In this document: piece after piece, positions 27,737 to 36,020 of the stretch | Position numbering within the stretch: the stretch's first letter is position 1 | Layout: each line of letters begins with the position of its first letter | Assembly (NCBI GenBank): GCA_016182975.1 | Contig: JACPFJ010000003.1 | Location: forward strand, 62,001 to 126,000 | Direction: 5' to 3' | Source of the DNA: Deltaproteobacteria bacterium | GTDB lineage: Bacteria; Desulfobacterota; Desulfuromonadia; Geobacterales; Pseudopelobacteraceae | Length of the DNA stretch: 64,000 bases | Notes under the pieces: generated by a model | The model's database searches: none | What the model was told of the DNA's origin: nothing | What the model saw: the letters and a program-made list of their open reading frames with translations, nothing else | Translations under genes and position numbers: made by a program

Positions 27737-28741
27737 CTACTCACCGCAGACCATCACCACCAGCCTCTCCACATTCTGTGCGATCTCCTCGCGCGCCGCC
27801 ATGCGCTCGCGCCACTGCGCCGGGATGGCCTCGATGCCGAGGGATGCGCCCAGCCATGCGCCTGCCATCGCGGCCCGGCCGGCGCTATCGCCCCCCGCAG
27901 CGGCCGTGGCCCGGACCGCCGCGGCGAAATCGCCCGCATGGTGCAACGAACAGTGTATCGCCGCCGGAAAGCTGTTCGCCAGAGGGCAGGACTGCCCGAA
28001 TTTCAGGGTCGCCTTCTTGACCGGCAAATCCATTGCGTTGAAGGCGGCCACGATCCCTCCGGCCACCTCGATTCCGTGGACGCCGTCTTCGGCAATCATC
28101 TGTGCGGCCTGGCGAAAGGCGCTCTCAAGGTCATTTCCCGTGAACAGTTCCCGCAGTACCATGGCATGCGCCTTGAGATACGCCACGGCCCGCTCGTTGT
28201 TCTGACAGACCCGCGTGGCGCGCTCCACCACGGCCAGGTAATCGTAATCTCTGAAGTGAAGCGCCGCCACCGGCGCCAACCTGCATGCCGTTGCCAACTG
28301 ATCGTCGTCGGCCCCGTCCTGATAGCCGTAGTTCTCCCCCGGGTGCGCCTGGCGGAAGGCCCGGGCATTGGCCACGGTCCCCTTGGCGGCGTGATCGCGA
28401 TAGCCGCGGTAGTCGGGCGACTCGATCAGCGCCACGAAGCGGGCGCCGAAATCGGCCGCATCGAATCTGCCCCGCTGTATCAGCGAGCGAAGCTGTAAAA
28501 GGGCCCCGTCGCCGTAATGGGTCTGTTCGCCGGCCCTCTTGCCGGCGTGGTAGTGCCCCTCGGCCGGGGCCTCGAACCCCTGGGGACCGCCGGGAAAGCG
28601 CCGCTCCAGCTCCGCCGGGTCGTAGATCCAGTGGCTGCCGAGACAGAAGGCGTCGCCGACGAACTCGCCCCACACCGCGCCACGTATCTGGTCGGCCAGG
28701 GGGACATAATCGTTTTTGAATGCGAGTATCTGCTGTTGCAT
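27737..28741 (-). CDS. ADP-ribosylglycohydrolase family protein
   Basis: A 334-residue protein of the DraG/ADP-ribosylglycohydrolase fold. The N-terminal AVWGEFVGDAFCLGSHWIYD and YGDGALLQLRSL carry the first metal-binding acidic pair region. The AAAGGDSAGRAAMAGAWLGASLG segment corresponds to the family's C-terminal GGDxDxxAxxxGAxxGA motif. Here the usual GGDTD is GGDSA, so one metal-ligand Asp is missing and the activity may be altered. The ATG at 28741 has GGAGG at six-base spacing. It may remove ADP-ribose from proteins or nucleic acid, or act on small ADP-ribosyl compounds; substrate unknown. Confidence 0.8.
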   Translation of the reverse strand: MQQQILAFKNDYVPLADQIRGAVWGEFVGDAFCLGSHWIYDPAELERRFPGGPQGFEAPAEGHYHAGKRAGEQTHYGDGALLQLRSLIQRGRFDAADFGARFVALIESPDYRGYRDHAAKGTVANARAFRQAHPGENYGYQDGADDDQLATACRLAPVAALHFRDYDYLAVVERATRVCQNNERAVAYLKAHAMVLRELFTGNDLESAFRQAAQMIAEDGVHGIEVAGGIVAAFNAMDLPVKKATLKFGQSCPLANSFPAAIHCSLHHAGDFAAAVRATAAAGGDSAGRAAMAGAWLGASLGIEAIPAQWRERMAAREEIAQNVERLVVMVCGE

Positions 28742-28930
28742 GGCGCACCTCCCGCCCTGCTGTTTTGCAGCAACCATGCCTTAAACCACGGCCGATCACC
28801 TTCAATCATATCGGCAAGTTGTGGCGCGTGGCCCCGCGTTGCGCGGATGCGCGGCAACAAATTTGACAGCAGCGTTGGCCGGGAGCCAAGATTTTTTCCG
28901 GGATTGGCCGTACATCGCCCCGACACGCAA

Positions 28931-28962
28931 ACGCCCCGCCTCGGAAAATCCGAAGCGGGGCG
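28931..28962 (-). terminator. Possible terminator after pyc
   Basis: A strong imperfect hairpin with ACGCCCCGC / GCGGGGCGT arms lies in the gap between pyc and the ADP-ribosylglycohydrolase gene. On the minus strand it is followed by a short TTTG run, so termination is plausible but weak. Confidence 0.45.
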
Positions 28963-28999
28963 TTGTTGATATGTCTTTATGGAATTGGCCGTTTCATGC

Positions 29000-29120
29000 T
29001 TCGCGATCAAAAATGCCTGGATGCAAGGCGCACCGCAGGAGGGGGCGCGAGGCGTAGCAGCGCTACGTTGAGCGTCCCCTCCGAGGAGCAACGCCGCAGA
29101 CGGGTATTTTTCATCGCGAA
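29000..29120. repeat. Long imperfect palindromic element (copy 1)
   Basis: A 121-bp element whose outer arms (TTCGCGAT...ATCGCGAA) pair over most of their length. It has a central CGTAGCAGCGCTACG hairpin. It ends three bases before the pyc stop codon, so it lies in the 3' region of pyc, and it could fold as one large stem-loop. Copy 2, with the same layout but diverged sequence, lies at 37973-38086. It looks like a REP/MITE-type intergenic element; no transposase is present in the window. Confidence 0.65.
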
Positions 29121-29122
29121 TA

Positions 29123-32100
29123 CTAACCCATCACAATCACCAGGTCCTCTTTCTCCACCTTCTCCCCCTCCTTAAACTTCACCTCGGCCACCTTGCCGTC
29201 TCCCTTGGCCTTGATGTTGGTCTCCATCTTCATCGCCTCGGTGACCATCAGCACGTCGCCGGCCTTGACCTCGTCGCCCGCTTTTACGTTGACCTTGAGC
29301 ACCTTGCCCGGCATGGGGGCGCCGATGTGGTTGTGGTTCCCCTTGTCGGCCTTCTCGCGCACCGCCTCGTCGGTGACGACCGACTGATCGCGCACCGTGA
29401 CCGAGCGGGCGTTGCCGTTCAGTTCGAAGTAGACCTGGCGCGTGCCGTCCTTCTGGACCCGGCCGATGGCGTTCAACTTGATGATCAGGGTCTTGCCAGG
29501 CTCGATGTCCAGCGATGTCTCCTGCCCCGGCTCCAGGCCGTAGAAGAAGATCGGCGTCGGGATGACCGAGGTGTCGGAGAACTCCTGGCGGTGCCGGTCG
29601 AACTCCGGATAGACGTGGGGGTAGAGGATGTAGGAGATGAGCGCCTTGTCGTCCACGCGGTGGCCGACCTTCTCCTCCAGCTTGAGCCGTTCCTCGTCAA
29701 AATCCGCCGGCTCCAGCAGCTCGCCGGGGCGGCAGGAGATCGGCTGCTCTCCCTTGAGGATGACCTTCTGCAACTCCTCCGGCCACCCCTGGTAGGGTTG
29801 GCCGAGCATCCCCTTGAAGAAACCGACCACCGACTCCGGGAAGGTCAGCTCATCCCCCTTGGTGAAGACGTCCTCGGGCTGGAGGTTGTTCTTGACCAGG
29901 AACATGGCCATGTCGCCGACCACCTTGGAGGAGGGGGTCACCTTGACGATGTCGCCGAACATGAGGTTGACCTTGTGGTACATCTCCTTGCACTCGTCCC
30001 AGCGCTCCAGAAGCCCCAGACCGGCCACCTGCGGCTTGTAGTTGGAGTACTGGCCGCCGGGGATCTCGTGGTGATAGACCTCGGCCGTGCCGCTCTTCAG
30101 CCCGGACTCGAAGGGGGCGTAGTAGTCGCGCACCGTCTCCCAGTAGTTGGCCAGCTTCTGCAACCCGGCGGCGTTGACCCGCGGGTCGCGTTCGCTCCCT
30201 TCCAGGGCCGCCACCAGGGCGTTCAGGTTGGGCTGGGCGGTCAGACCGGACAGGGACGACAGGGCCGCATCGACGATGTCCACCCCGGCCTCGCTGGCCT
30301 TGAGCAGCATGGCGCTGCCATTACTGGAGGTGTCGTGGGTGTGCAGGTGCACCGGGATGCCGATGTTCTCCTTGAGGGCCTTGACCAGCTTGTAGGCGGC
30401 CATGGGCTTCAAGAGGCCGGCCATGTCCTTGATGGCCAGGATGTGTGCGCCCATCCGTTCCAACTCCTTGGCCATGTTCACGTAGTATTCCAGGGGATAC
30501 TTGTCCCGCTTGGGGTCGGTGATATCGCCGGTGTAGCAGATGGCCGCCTCGCAGATCTTGCCCTGCTTCCTCACCGCGTCCATGGCCACCCGCATGCCGG
30601 TGGTCCAGTTGAGCGAATCGAATACACGGAAGATGTCGATGCCCGAATTGGCCGCCTCCTCGACGAACTTCTCCACCACGTTGTCCGGATAGTTGGTGTA
30701 CCCCACGGCGTTTGAGCCGCGCAACAGCATCTGAAAGAGGATGTTGGGGATCAGTTCGGAGAGTTTGTGCAGCCGCTGCCAGGGGTCCTCCCTGAGGAAG
30801 CGCATGGAGACGTCGAAGGTTGCGCCCCCCCACATCTCCAGGGAGAATATGTCGGAGGCCAGGTACGAGGTCGGCTCGGCGATCTTGAGCAGATCGTAGG
30901 TGCGCACCCGGGTGGCCAGGTTGGACTGATGGGCATCGCGCATGGTGGTGTCGGTGATGAGCAGCCTGTTCTGCTCCAGGATCCACTTGGAGAGCCCCTC
31001 GGCGCCCAGCTTCATGAACAGGTCGCGGCTCCCGGCCGGACGTGGTTTGGTGAAATCCACCTCCGGGCTGCGCGCCTCCAGCAGGTCGGCCGACTTGAGC
31101 GACCTGGGGGTGCCGGGGGAGCCGTTGACAATGACGTCTCCCAGGAATGAAAGCACCTTGGTGGCGCGGTCCTTCTTCTCGCGGATCACCAGCAGTTCCG
31201 GGTGTTTCTCTATGAAGGAGGTGTCGCAGTTCCCCTTGAGGAAGACCGGGTGAGTGACCACGTTCTCCAGGAAGCCGATGTTGGTCTTGACTCCGCGCAC
31301 GCGGAACTCCTGCAGGGCGCGGTTCATGATGTGGGCCGCTTCCTGGAAAGAGAGGCCCCAGGAACTGACCTTGACCAGCAGCGAGTCGTAGTGCGGGGTG
31401 ATCTTGGCGCCGGTAAAGGCGTTGCCCGCATCCAGGCGTATGCCGCAGCCGGCAGCGGAACGGTAGGTGGTGAGTGTCCCGAAGTCGGGGGCAAAGTTGT
31501 TGGCGGGGTCCTCGGTGGTAATACGGCACTGGATGGCGTAGCCGCGCATGTCGATGGCGCTCTGCGAGGGGATGTTGATCTCCGGGTCGGAGAGCTTGCG
31601 GCCGCAGGCGATCAGGATCTGACACTGCACCAGGTTGCGCCCGGTAATCATCTCGGTCACGGTGTGCTCCACCTGGATGCGGGGGTTCATCTCGATGAAG
31701 TAGTGGTTGCCCTCCTGGTCCAGCAGGAACTCCACGGTCCCGGCGTTGCGGTACTTGACCTGGCCGGCTATCTTCAACGCCGCCGTGCAGAGCTCCTCGC
31801 GGGTCTTCTGGGTCAGGGAGAGCGAGGGGGCGAACTCGACCACCTTCTGGTGGCGACGCTGGATCGAGCAGTCGCGCTCGTAGAAGTGCACCAGGTTGCC
31901 GTAGTTGTCACCCAGCACCTGTACCTCGATATGCTTGGGATTGGCCAGGTAGCGCTCAAGGAAGACCGCGGCGTTGCCGAAGGATGCCTTGGCCTCGCTG
32001 CCGGCCGCCACCAGCCCTTCCAGCAACTCCTTCTTGTTGTGGGCGACGCGCATGCCGCGCCCGCCACCACCGGCCGCGGCCTTGATGATGATCGGGTAGC

Positions 32101-32569
32101 CATGCTCCTTGGCGAACTTGAGCGCCTCCTCTTGCTTATCTATGGGGTCTTCGGTGCCGGGCACCACGTTGACGCCGGCGGCAATGGCCGCCTTGCGGCC
32201 CGCCACCTTGTCCCCCAGGGCGCGCTGCATCTCGGCCGTGGGGCCGATGAAGGCGATGCCGGCCGCCTCGCACTTCTCGGCAAACTCGGCGTTCTCGGCC
32301 AGGAAGCCGTATCCGGGGTGGATGGCGTCCACGTCGGCCTTCAGCGCCAGGGCGATGATCTCGTCGATCCCCAGGTAGGCGTCGATGGGGGCCTTGCCCT
32401 TGCCGATCAGATAGGCCTCGTCCGCCTTGTAGCGGTGCAGCGAGAGCTTGTCCTCCTCGGAATAGATGGCCACGGTGCCGATGCCCAGCTCGGTACAGGC
32501 GCGGAAAATGCGGATGGCGATCTCGCCGCGGTTGGCGGCCATGACTTTGCGGAACTTCTGTTTCTGCAT
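29123..32569 (-). CDS. pyc: Pyruvate carboxylase
   Basis: Carboxylates pyruvate to oxaloacetate using ATP, bicarbonate and biotin, an anaplerotic step important for acetate-oxidising anaerobes. The 1148-residue single chain has a biotin carboxylase domain (about 1-455; AAAGGGGRGMRV glycine loop, ERDCSIQRRHQKVVE, FIEMNPRIQVEHTVTE). A carboxyltransferase TIM-barrel follows (about 530-800; RDAHQSNLATR, LHTHDTSSNG), then the PYC-OADA region, and a biotinyl domain whose lysine sits in VTEAMKMETN near the C-terminus. All signatures are intact. The ATG at 32569 has GGAGGAG upstream; the in-frame ATG at 32599 is less likely. Confidence 0.96.
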   Translation of the reverse strand: MQKQKFRKVMAANRGEIAIRIFRACTELGIGTVAIYSEEDKLSLHRYKADEAYLIGKGKAPIDAYLGIDEIIALALKADVDAIHPGYGFLAENAEFAEKCEAAGIAFIGPTAEMQRALGDKVAGRKAAIAAGVNVVPGTEDPIDKQEEALKFAKEHGYPIIIKAAAGGGGRGMRVAHNKKELLEGLVAAGSEAKASFGNAAVFLERYLANPKHIEVQVLGDNYGNLVHFYERDCSIQRRHQKVVEFAPSLSLTQKTREELCTAALKIAGQVKYRNAGTVEFLLDQEGNHYFIEMNPRIQVEHTVTEMITGRNLVQCQILIACGRKLSDPEINIPSQSAIDMRGYAIQCRITTEDPANNFAPDFGTLTTYRSAAGCGIRLDAGNAFTGAKITPHYDSLLVKVSSWGLSFQEAAHIMNRALQEFRVRGVKTNIGFLENVVTHPVFLKGNCDTSFIEKHPELLVIREKKDRATKVLSFLGDVIVNGSPGTPRSLKSADLLEARSPEVDFTKPRPAGSRDLFMKLGAEGLSKWILEQNRLLITDTTMRDAHQSNLATRVRTYDLLKIAEPTSYLASDIFSLEMWGGATFDVSMRFLREDPWQRLHKLSELIPNILFQMLLRGSNAVGYTNYPDNVVEKFVEEAANSGIDIFRVFDSLNWTTGMRVAMDAVRKQGKICEAAICYTGDITDPKRDKYPLEYYVNMAKELERMGAHILAIKDMAGLLKPMAAYKLVKALKENIGIPVHLHTHDTSSNGSAMLLKASEAGVDIVDAALSSLSGLTAQPNLNALVAALEGSERDPRVNAAGLQKLANYWETVRDYYAPFESGLKSGTAEVYHHEIPGGQYSNYKPQVAGLGLLERWDECKEMYHKVNLMFGDIVKVTPSSKVVGDMAMFLVKNNLQPEDVFTKGDELTFPESVVGFFKGMLGQPYQGWPEELQKVILKGEQPISCRPGELLEPADFDEERLKLEEKVGHRVDDKALISYILYPHVYPEFDRHRQEFSDTSVIPTPIFFYGLEPGQETSLDIEPGKTLIIKLNAIGRVQKDGTRQVYFELNGNARSVTVRDQSVVTDEAVREKADKGNHNHIGAPMPGKVLKVNVKAGDEVKAGDVLMVTEAMKMETNIKAKGDGKVAEVKFKEGEKVEKEDLVIVMG

Positions 32570-32651
32570 TTGGACTCCTCCGTCCCGGATATTTAGCAAA
32601 ACTAAAATTGTTCAGCTATTTTGAATAGTTACAAGCTATCAAAGGCGGCAT

Positions 32652-32668
32652 GAAACCAGATTGGTTTC
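32652..32668. promoter_or_regulatory. Perfect palindrome in the pyc-hicA divergent region
   Basis: The seven-base arms GAAACCA / TGGTTTC flank a GAT centre in the 239-bp gap between divergent pyc and hicA. Its form and position suit an operator, but the binding protein is unknown and a chance palindrome is possible. Confidence 0.35.
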
Positions 32669-32808
32669 GTTTTGTCAATCATGTTTTTTGTCGCAGCATA
32701 ACCTGCTGATTATAAAATGGAAAAACTGGCGGGCCCTTCTCACGGATGCCCCCCCGATTGTAACTAAATTTGGTTGCAAATGTGACACGATGCAGGTATC
32801 TTTACTCC

Positions 32809-33063
32809 ATGAGCAAACGGGAAAAACTGATCCAGCGGTTTTTGTCGAAACCGGCTGACATTACCTGGTCCGAATTGAAGAGTCTTCTGGAAGGGCTTGG
32901 ATATTCGTTGGGATCGGGAGGCAGAACCGGAGGGTCACGCGTCAAATTTCTGCATCCGGAGCATCCGCCGGTAATCCTGCACAAACCTCATCCGACACCG
33001 GCCTTGAAGCGTTACCAGGTTGAGCAGATAGTGGAGTTCCTCAAGAAGGAAGGGTTACTATGA
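32809..33063 (+). CDS. hicA: HicA family mRNA interferase toxin
   Basis: An 84-residue toxin of the HicA double-stranded RNA-binding-like fold. The helix SKREKLIQRFLSKPADITWSELKSLL and GGSRVKFLHP followed by LHKPHP are typical of one HicA subfamily. In classical HicA the catalytic His lies in GSHHxF; here that position is Arg, as in other members with the GGSRV form, so the active site may be supplied by the nearby His residues. The TGA overlaps the hicB ATG as ATGA. The ATG at 32809 is chosen because it gives the normal family start. Confidence 0.88.
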   Translation: MSKREKLIQRFLSKPADITWSELKSLLEGLGYSLGSGGRTGGSRVKFLHPEHPPVILHKPHPTPALKRYQVEQIVEFLKKEGLL

Positions 33064-33395
33064 AAGACATGATTAAACACAAAGGTTATTTCGGATCGGT
33101 CCATTACAACCCCGAAGATCGGGTGTTCTACGGAAAGATTGAATTTATCCGCGCCCTGGTGAGCTATGAGGGACGGGACGCCGATTCGCTGGAAACCGCT
33201 TTCCATGAGGCGGTGGAAGATTATCTGGCAACCTGCGCCGAATTGGGACGAGAACCGGAAAAGCCGTTCAAGGGATCGTTCAACGTGCGTATCGCACCCG
33301 AACTGCATGAGCGCGTCATGATTGCGGCGGCACAACACGGCATGAGTCTGAACCGTTTCGTGGCCGAGACCCTGAGCCACGCGGTTGCCAGGTGA
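33060..33395 (+). CDS. hicB: HicB family antitoxin
   Basis: A 111-residue antitoxin that neutralises HicA and represses the operon. The N-terminal degenerate RNase H-like HicB fold (YFGSVHYNPEDRVFYGKIEFI ... YEGRDADSLETAFHEAVEDY) occupies residues 1-65. A C-terminal ribbon-helix-helix DNA-binding segment follows (GSFNVRIAPELHERVMIAAAQHGMSLNRFVAETL). It overlaps hicA by four bases and is intact. Confidence 0.9.
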   Translation: MKDMIKHKGYFGSVHYNPEDRVFYGKIEFIRALVSYEGRDADSLETAFHEAVEDYLATCAELGREPEKPFKGSFNVRIAPELHERVMIAAAQHGMSLNRFVAETLSHAVAR

Positions 33396-33471
33396 ACAGG
33401 GGCGATCGGCTGGGGTCAGGTGCCCACTATTCACGAAATAGAGGTGAAATTCGGTGAGGAGGAAATCCAAC

Positions 33472-33781
33472 ATGAAACTCGCTCAACTCATAACCGCATT
33501 AATTGCACTAGTTTTTCTGTCCGGATGCGGAGGCGGCGGGGGAGGGACTCCGGCAACCCCAACCCCTGCCGGAACTACGGTCAGCCTGGCGGCCGCAAAG
33601 GGATACCAAACCGGTACAGCCCCTGCCGGTTCTCAACTCAGCTTTACTCTGACCGGTTCCGATACGTACGCAGGGAAGCGTCTGGAACGGATCATTTACC
33701 GTTGTTTCGGACGGCAGCCTGTATAAAACTATCGACTCATTTAATGACAACAAAAAGGAATTTTCCGGTGGATGGGCATAA
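33472..33781 (+). pseudogene. Frameshifted and truncated lipoprotein gene
   Basis: It begins as a good gene: GAGGAGG precedes the ATG at 33472. A signal peptide with lipobox LSGC and a poly-Gly run (CGGGGGG) follows, then TVSLAAAKGYQTGTAPAGSQLSFTLTGSDT. The reading frame goes out of register at the GGG at 33673-33675. The original frame stops at 33726, while the +1 frame continues sensibly as GSVWNGSFTVVSDGS and stops at 33781. One extra base in the G run explains this. Even joined, the product (about 102 residues) is short, so it is probably a decaying remnant of a secreted lipoprotein. Confidence 0.65.
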
Positions 33782-33805
33782 CCCGGCACAAGGCTCTGAA
33801 CTGTA

Positions 33806-33843
33806 TTGACACCCTGCTGATTATGTAGCTACAATAACTACAT
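33806..33843 (+). promoter_or_regulatory. Promoter and probable operator of the Phd-VapC pair
   Basis: A consensus -35 TTGACA (33806-33811), an 18-base spacer and TACAAT (33830-33835) lie 30 bp before the antitoxin start. An inverted repeat ATGTAG-N9-CTACAT (33823-33843) straddles the -10, and GTAGCTAC (33825-33832) is itself palindromic. This is the expected place for autoregulation by the Phd-type antitoxin. Confidence 0.7.
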
Positions 33844-33864
33844 TGAGAAGCAGGAGGTGGACAG

Positions 33865-34149
33865 ATGCAAACTGTTGGCGTTCGAGAGCTGAAGAACCGG
33901 CTGACCTATTACTTGGGCGAGATAAAAAACGGTGAGAATGTGGTGGTGACAGATCGGGGCAATCCGGTGGCAATCATGCACCGGCTGGACAAGATCGAGA
34001 AAGATGCCGGGCTGGACGAGCGTCTGGCTGCACTGGCAGCACAGGGACATCTGCGCTTGCCGACTGCAAAAGGGCCTTGTGCTTCTTTTACTCCGGTGCA
34101 TCTGCATGGCGAGCCTTTGTCGGAAACCCTTATAAATGAACGCCGATGA
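33865..34149 (+). CDS. Phd/YefM family antitoxin
   Basis: A 94-residue antitoxin. The N-terminal Phd/YefM DNA-binding fold (TVGVRELKNRLTYYLGEIKNGENVVVTDRGNPVAIMHRL, read as consecutive short motifs) is typical. The C-terminal tail (about 60-94) would wrap the toxin. GGAGG precedes the ATG and the TGA overlaps the toxin ATG by four bases. A strong promoter with an inverted repeat lies upstream, fitting autoregulation. Confidence 0.87.
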   Translation: MQTVGVRELKNRLTYYLGEIKNGENVVVTDRGNPVAIMHRLDKIEKDAGLDERLAALAAQGHLRLPTAKGPCASFTPVHLHGEPLSETLINERR

Positions 34150-34610
34150 TCTACTACCTCGACAGCAGTGCCCTTGTGAAGCGATATGCGGCGGAATCCG
34201 GCTCGGACAGAGTCATGGCGCTTGTCGAAGGGGACCAGAAGATAGCTGTTTCCTGGCTGGCAGTGCCTGAAACACTCTCGGCCGTCGCAAGACGAGCCAA
34301 AGGTGGTGCCATAAGCACGGCGGACCTTGCCTCCATAAGAGGTCAGCTTAATCGAGATATGCAACGATTCATGCTCGTGGACGTCTGTGGCGCACCGGTT
34401 TATGGCATCGAAACGCTGATAGCCCGCCATGCCCTGCGAGGGGCGGACAGCATCCACCTGTCGACAGCGCTCTGGCTCAGGAAAGCAACCAAATCCACGG
34501 TTGTCCTTGTTGCCTCTGACAATGAACTGCTCGCTGCCGCTCGCGTCGAACGACTTAAAACCCTTAATCCATCCGAAGAGAGAAAAGGTTTCGAGGCGTT
34601 ACCAGGTTGA
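34146..34610 (+). CDS. PIN domain toxin (VapC-like)
   Basis: A 154-residue PIN-domain ribonuclease toxin. The acidic metal-binding residues are visible: Asp in YYLDSSALVK, Glu in VPETLSAVAR, Asp in GADSIHLSTAL and Asp in VASDNELLAAA. The set is complete, so the toxin is probably active. It is paired by a four-base overlap with the Phd-type antitoxin. The gene ends about 90 bp before ilvE. Confidence 0.88.
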   Translation: MIYYLDSSALVKRYAAESGSDRVMALVEGDQKIAVSWLAVPETLSAVARRAKGGAISTADLASIRGQLNRDMQRFMLVDVCGAPVYGIETLIARHALRGADSIHLSTALWLRKATKSTVVLVASDNELLAAARVERLKTLNPSEERKGFEALPG

Positions 34611-34700
34611 GAAGATCGTGGCATGTTTTTCCTTGAAGATCAGCGGCATTTTCCGTATAAATCCAATCATCGATCAAAATCACCGGAGGCCCTGCACACC

Positions 34701-35774
34701 ATGGACATCACCGTACTCCCCCTGCCACCCGAAAAGATGAAGGCAAAGATTGCGGATCAATCCCAACTCGGCTTCGGCAAGCATTTCACCGACCGCATGT
34801 TCCTGGCCGAATGGACGGTCGATAAAGGCTGGCACGATGCGCGCATCAAGCCCTACGAGCCGTTCGTGCTCGATCCGGCCTGCCTGGTGTTCCACTACGC
34901 CCAGGAGATCTTCGAGGGGCTCAAGGCCTACAAGTGGGCCGACGGCCGCATCGCCCTTTTCCGCCCGGAGATGAACGCGCGCCGCTTCAATCACTCGGCC
35001 GGACGCATGTGCATGCCGGATGTGCCCGAGGAGCTGTTCCTGGAGGGGATCGAACAGCTCGTGGCCCTGGAGCGGGACTGGATACCCACCGCACCGGGGA
35101 CGTCGCTCTACATCCGCCCCACCCTGATCGCCGTGGAGCCGGTGCTGGGGGTCAAACCTTCCGACCATTACTACTTCTACGTGATCCTCTCGCCGGTGGG
35201 GGCATATTATGCCGCCGGCTTCAACCCGATCAACATCCTGGTGGAAGACCGCTATGTCCGCGCCGTACCGGGAGGCACGGGCGAGGCCAAGACCGGCGGC
35301 AACTACGCCAGCTCACTCAAGGCCGGGCTGGAGGCCAAGAAGCGGGGGTACGACCAAGTGCTCTGGCTGGACGGCAGGGAGCGGCGCTATGTCGAGGAAG
35401 TGGGCGCCATGAACATGTTCTTCGCCTATGGCAACAAGATCGTCACCGCCCCTCTGACCGGCTCGATCCTCTCGGGGGTGACCCGTGATTCGGTGCTAAA
35501 CATGGCCTCCACCATCGGCTGCGTGGTGGAGGAGCGGATGATCGACATCAACGACCTGATGGCGGACATCCGGGCCGGAAAGGTCACCGAGGCCTTCGGC
35601 AGCGGCACCGCCGCCGTGATCACGCCCGTTGGCAAGCTCTGCTACAAGGAAGATTGCCTGCAACTCTCAGGCGGCAGGGTCGGCGAGATCACCCAGAAGC
35701 TCTACGACACCCTGACCGGCATCCAGACCGGGAAACAGAAGGACGAGTTCGGCTGGGTCAGGTTCGTGGGATAA
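34701..35774 (+). CDS. ilvE: Branched-chain amino acid aminotransferase
   Basis: PLP-dependent fold type IV transaminase that converts the 2-oxo acids to Val, Leu and Ile. The 357-residue protein belongs to the longer, type II-like branch. FHYAQEIFEGLKAYK, NMFFAYG and the PLP-lysine segment GGNYASSLKAGLEAKKRGYDQVLWLDG are present, as is VTEAFGSGTAAVITPV near the end. The ATG at 34701 gives the normal start; an ATG at 34623 would overlap sequence with no family similarity. Confidence 0.93.
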   Translation: MDITVLPLPPEKMKAKIADQSQLGFGKHFTDRMFLAEWTVDKGWHDARIKPYEPFVLDPACLVFHYAQEIFEGLKAYKWADGRIALFRPEMNARRFNHSAGRMCMPDVPEELFLEGIEQLVALERDWIPTAPGTSLYIRPTLIAVEPVLGVKPSDHYYFYVILSPVGAYYAAGFNPINILVEDRYVRAVPGGTGEAKTGGNYASSLKAGLEAKKRGYDQVLWLDGRERRYVEEVGAMNMFFAYGNKIVTAPLTGSILSGVTRDSVLNMASTIGCVVEERMIDINDLMADIRAGKVTEAFGSGTAAVITPVGKLCYKEDCLQLSGGRVGEITQKLYDTLTGIQTGKQKDEFGWVRFVG

Positions 35775-35791
35775 TATACAACCTATTCCTG

Positions 35792-35829
35792 AGACCTCCG
35801 GGGGTTTTGAATACCTCGGAGGTCTGTTT
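35792..35829 (+). terminator. Possible terminator after ilvE
   Basis: A nine-base perfect stem (AGACCTCCG / CGGAGGTCT, 35792-35800 and 35817-35825) follows ilvE by 17 bp, with a 16-base loop and only a short GTTTG tail. Weak or partial termination is likely. Confidence 0.45.
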
Positions 35830-35831
35830 GG

Positions 35832-36020
35832 ATGCCTATGAAACCCTCACACAAAAACAGATCGAAGACCACCTCCTCCAACAAGCTCTGCGCCTCCTGC
35901 CGCAGGACCTGCAAACAAGCGGCCGCGGCAGTGGTTGCAAAATGTCCCCGATATTATCCTTTCAGCCGTACGCGGAAAAAACCGGAATTTACCTGGAAAC
36001 AGCTGGAGTTGGGGCTCTGA
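35832..36020 (+). CDS. Small Cys-rich protein of unknown function
   Basis: A 62-residue protein with a basic N-terminus and a cysteine motif, KLCASCRRTCKQAAAAVVAKCPRYYPF (C-x2-C-x3-C-x10-C across consecutive motifs). It ends in WKQLELGL. Four cysteines could bind zinc or an Fe-S cluster. The ATG at 35832 or 35838 may be used; the Shine-Dalgarno is weak. It overlaps, in another frame, an N-terminal extension of the ferredoxin frame. The TGA at 36018-36020 overlaps a possible CTG start of the ferredoxin, so the two may be coupled. I recognise no named family. Confidence 0.6.
   Translation: MPMKPSHKNRSKTTSSNKLCASCRRTCKQAAAAVVAKCPRYYPFSRTRKKPEFTWKQLELGL

Noticed and set aside
31202-32596. Long plus-strand frame opposite pyc (and similar ones opposite purF, recQ, purL and purB)
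   Set aside because: Shadow of the real gene on the other strand. Composition is His/Val/Leu-rich with no family motif.
32809-33063. HicA judged inactive because His in the GSH motif is Arg
   Set aside because: The GGSRV form with a following HKPHP is seen as a subfamily pattern, so inactivity cannot be concluded.
34623-34700. N-terminal extension of IlvE
   Set aside because: The extension has no family similarity; ATG 34701 gives the normal N-terminus.
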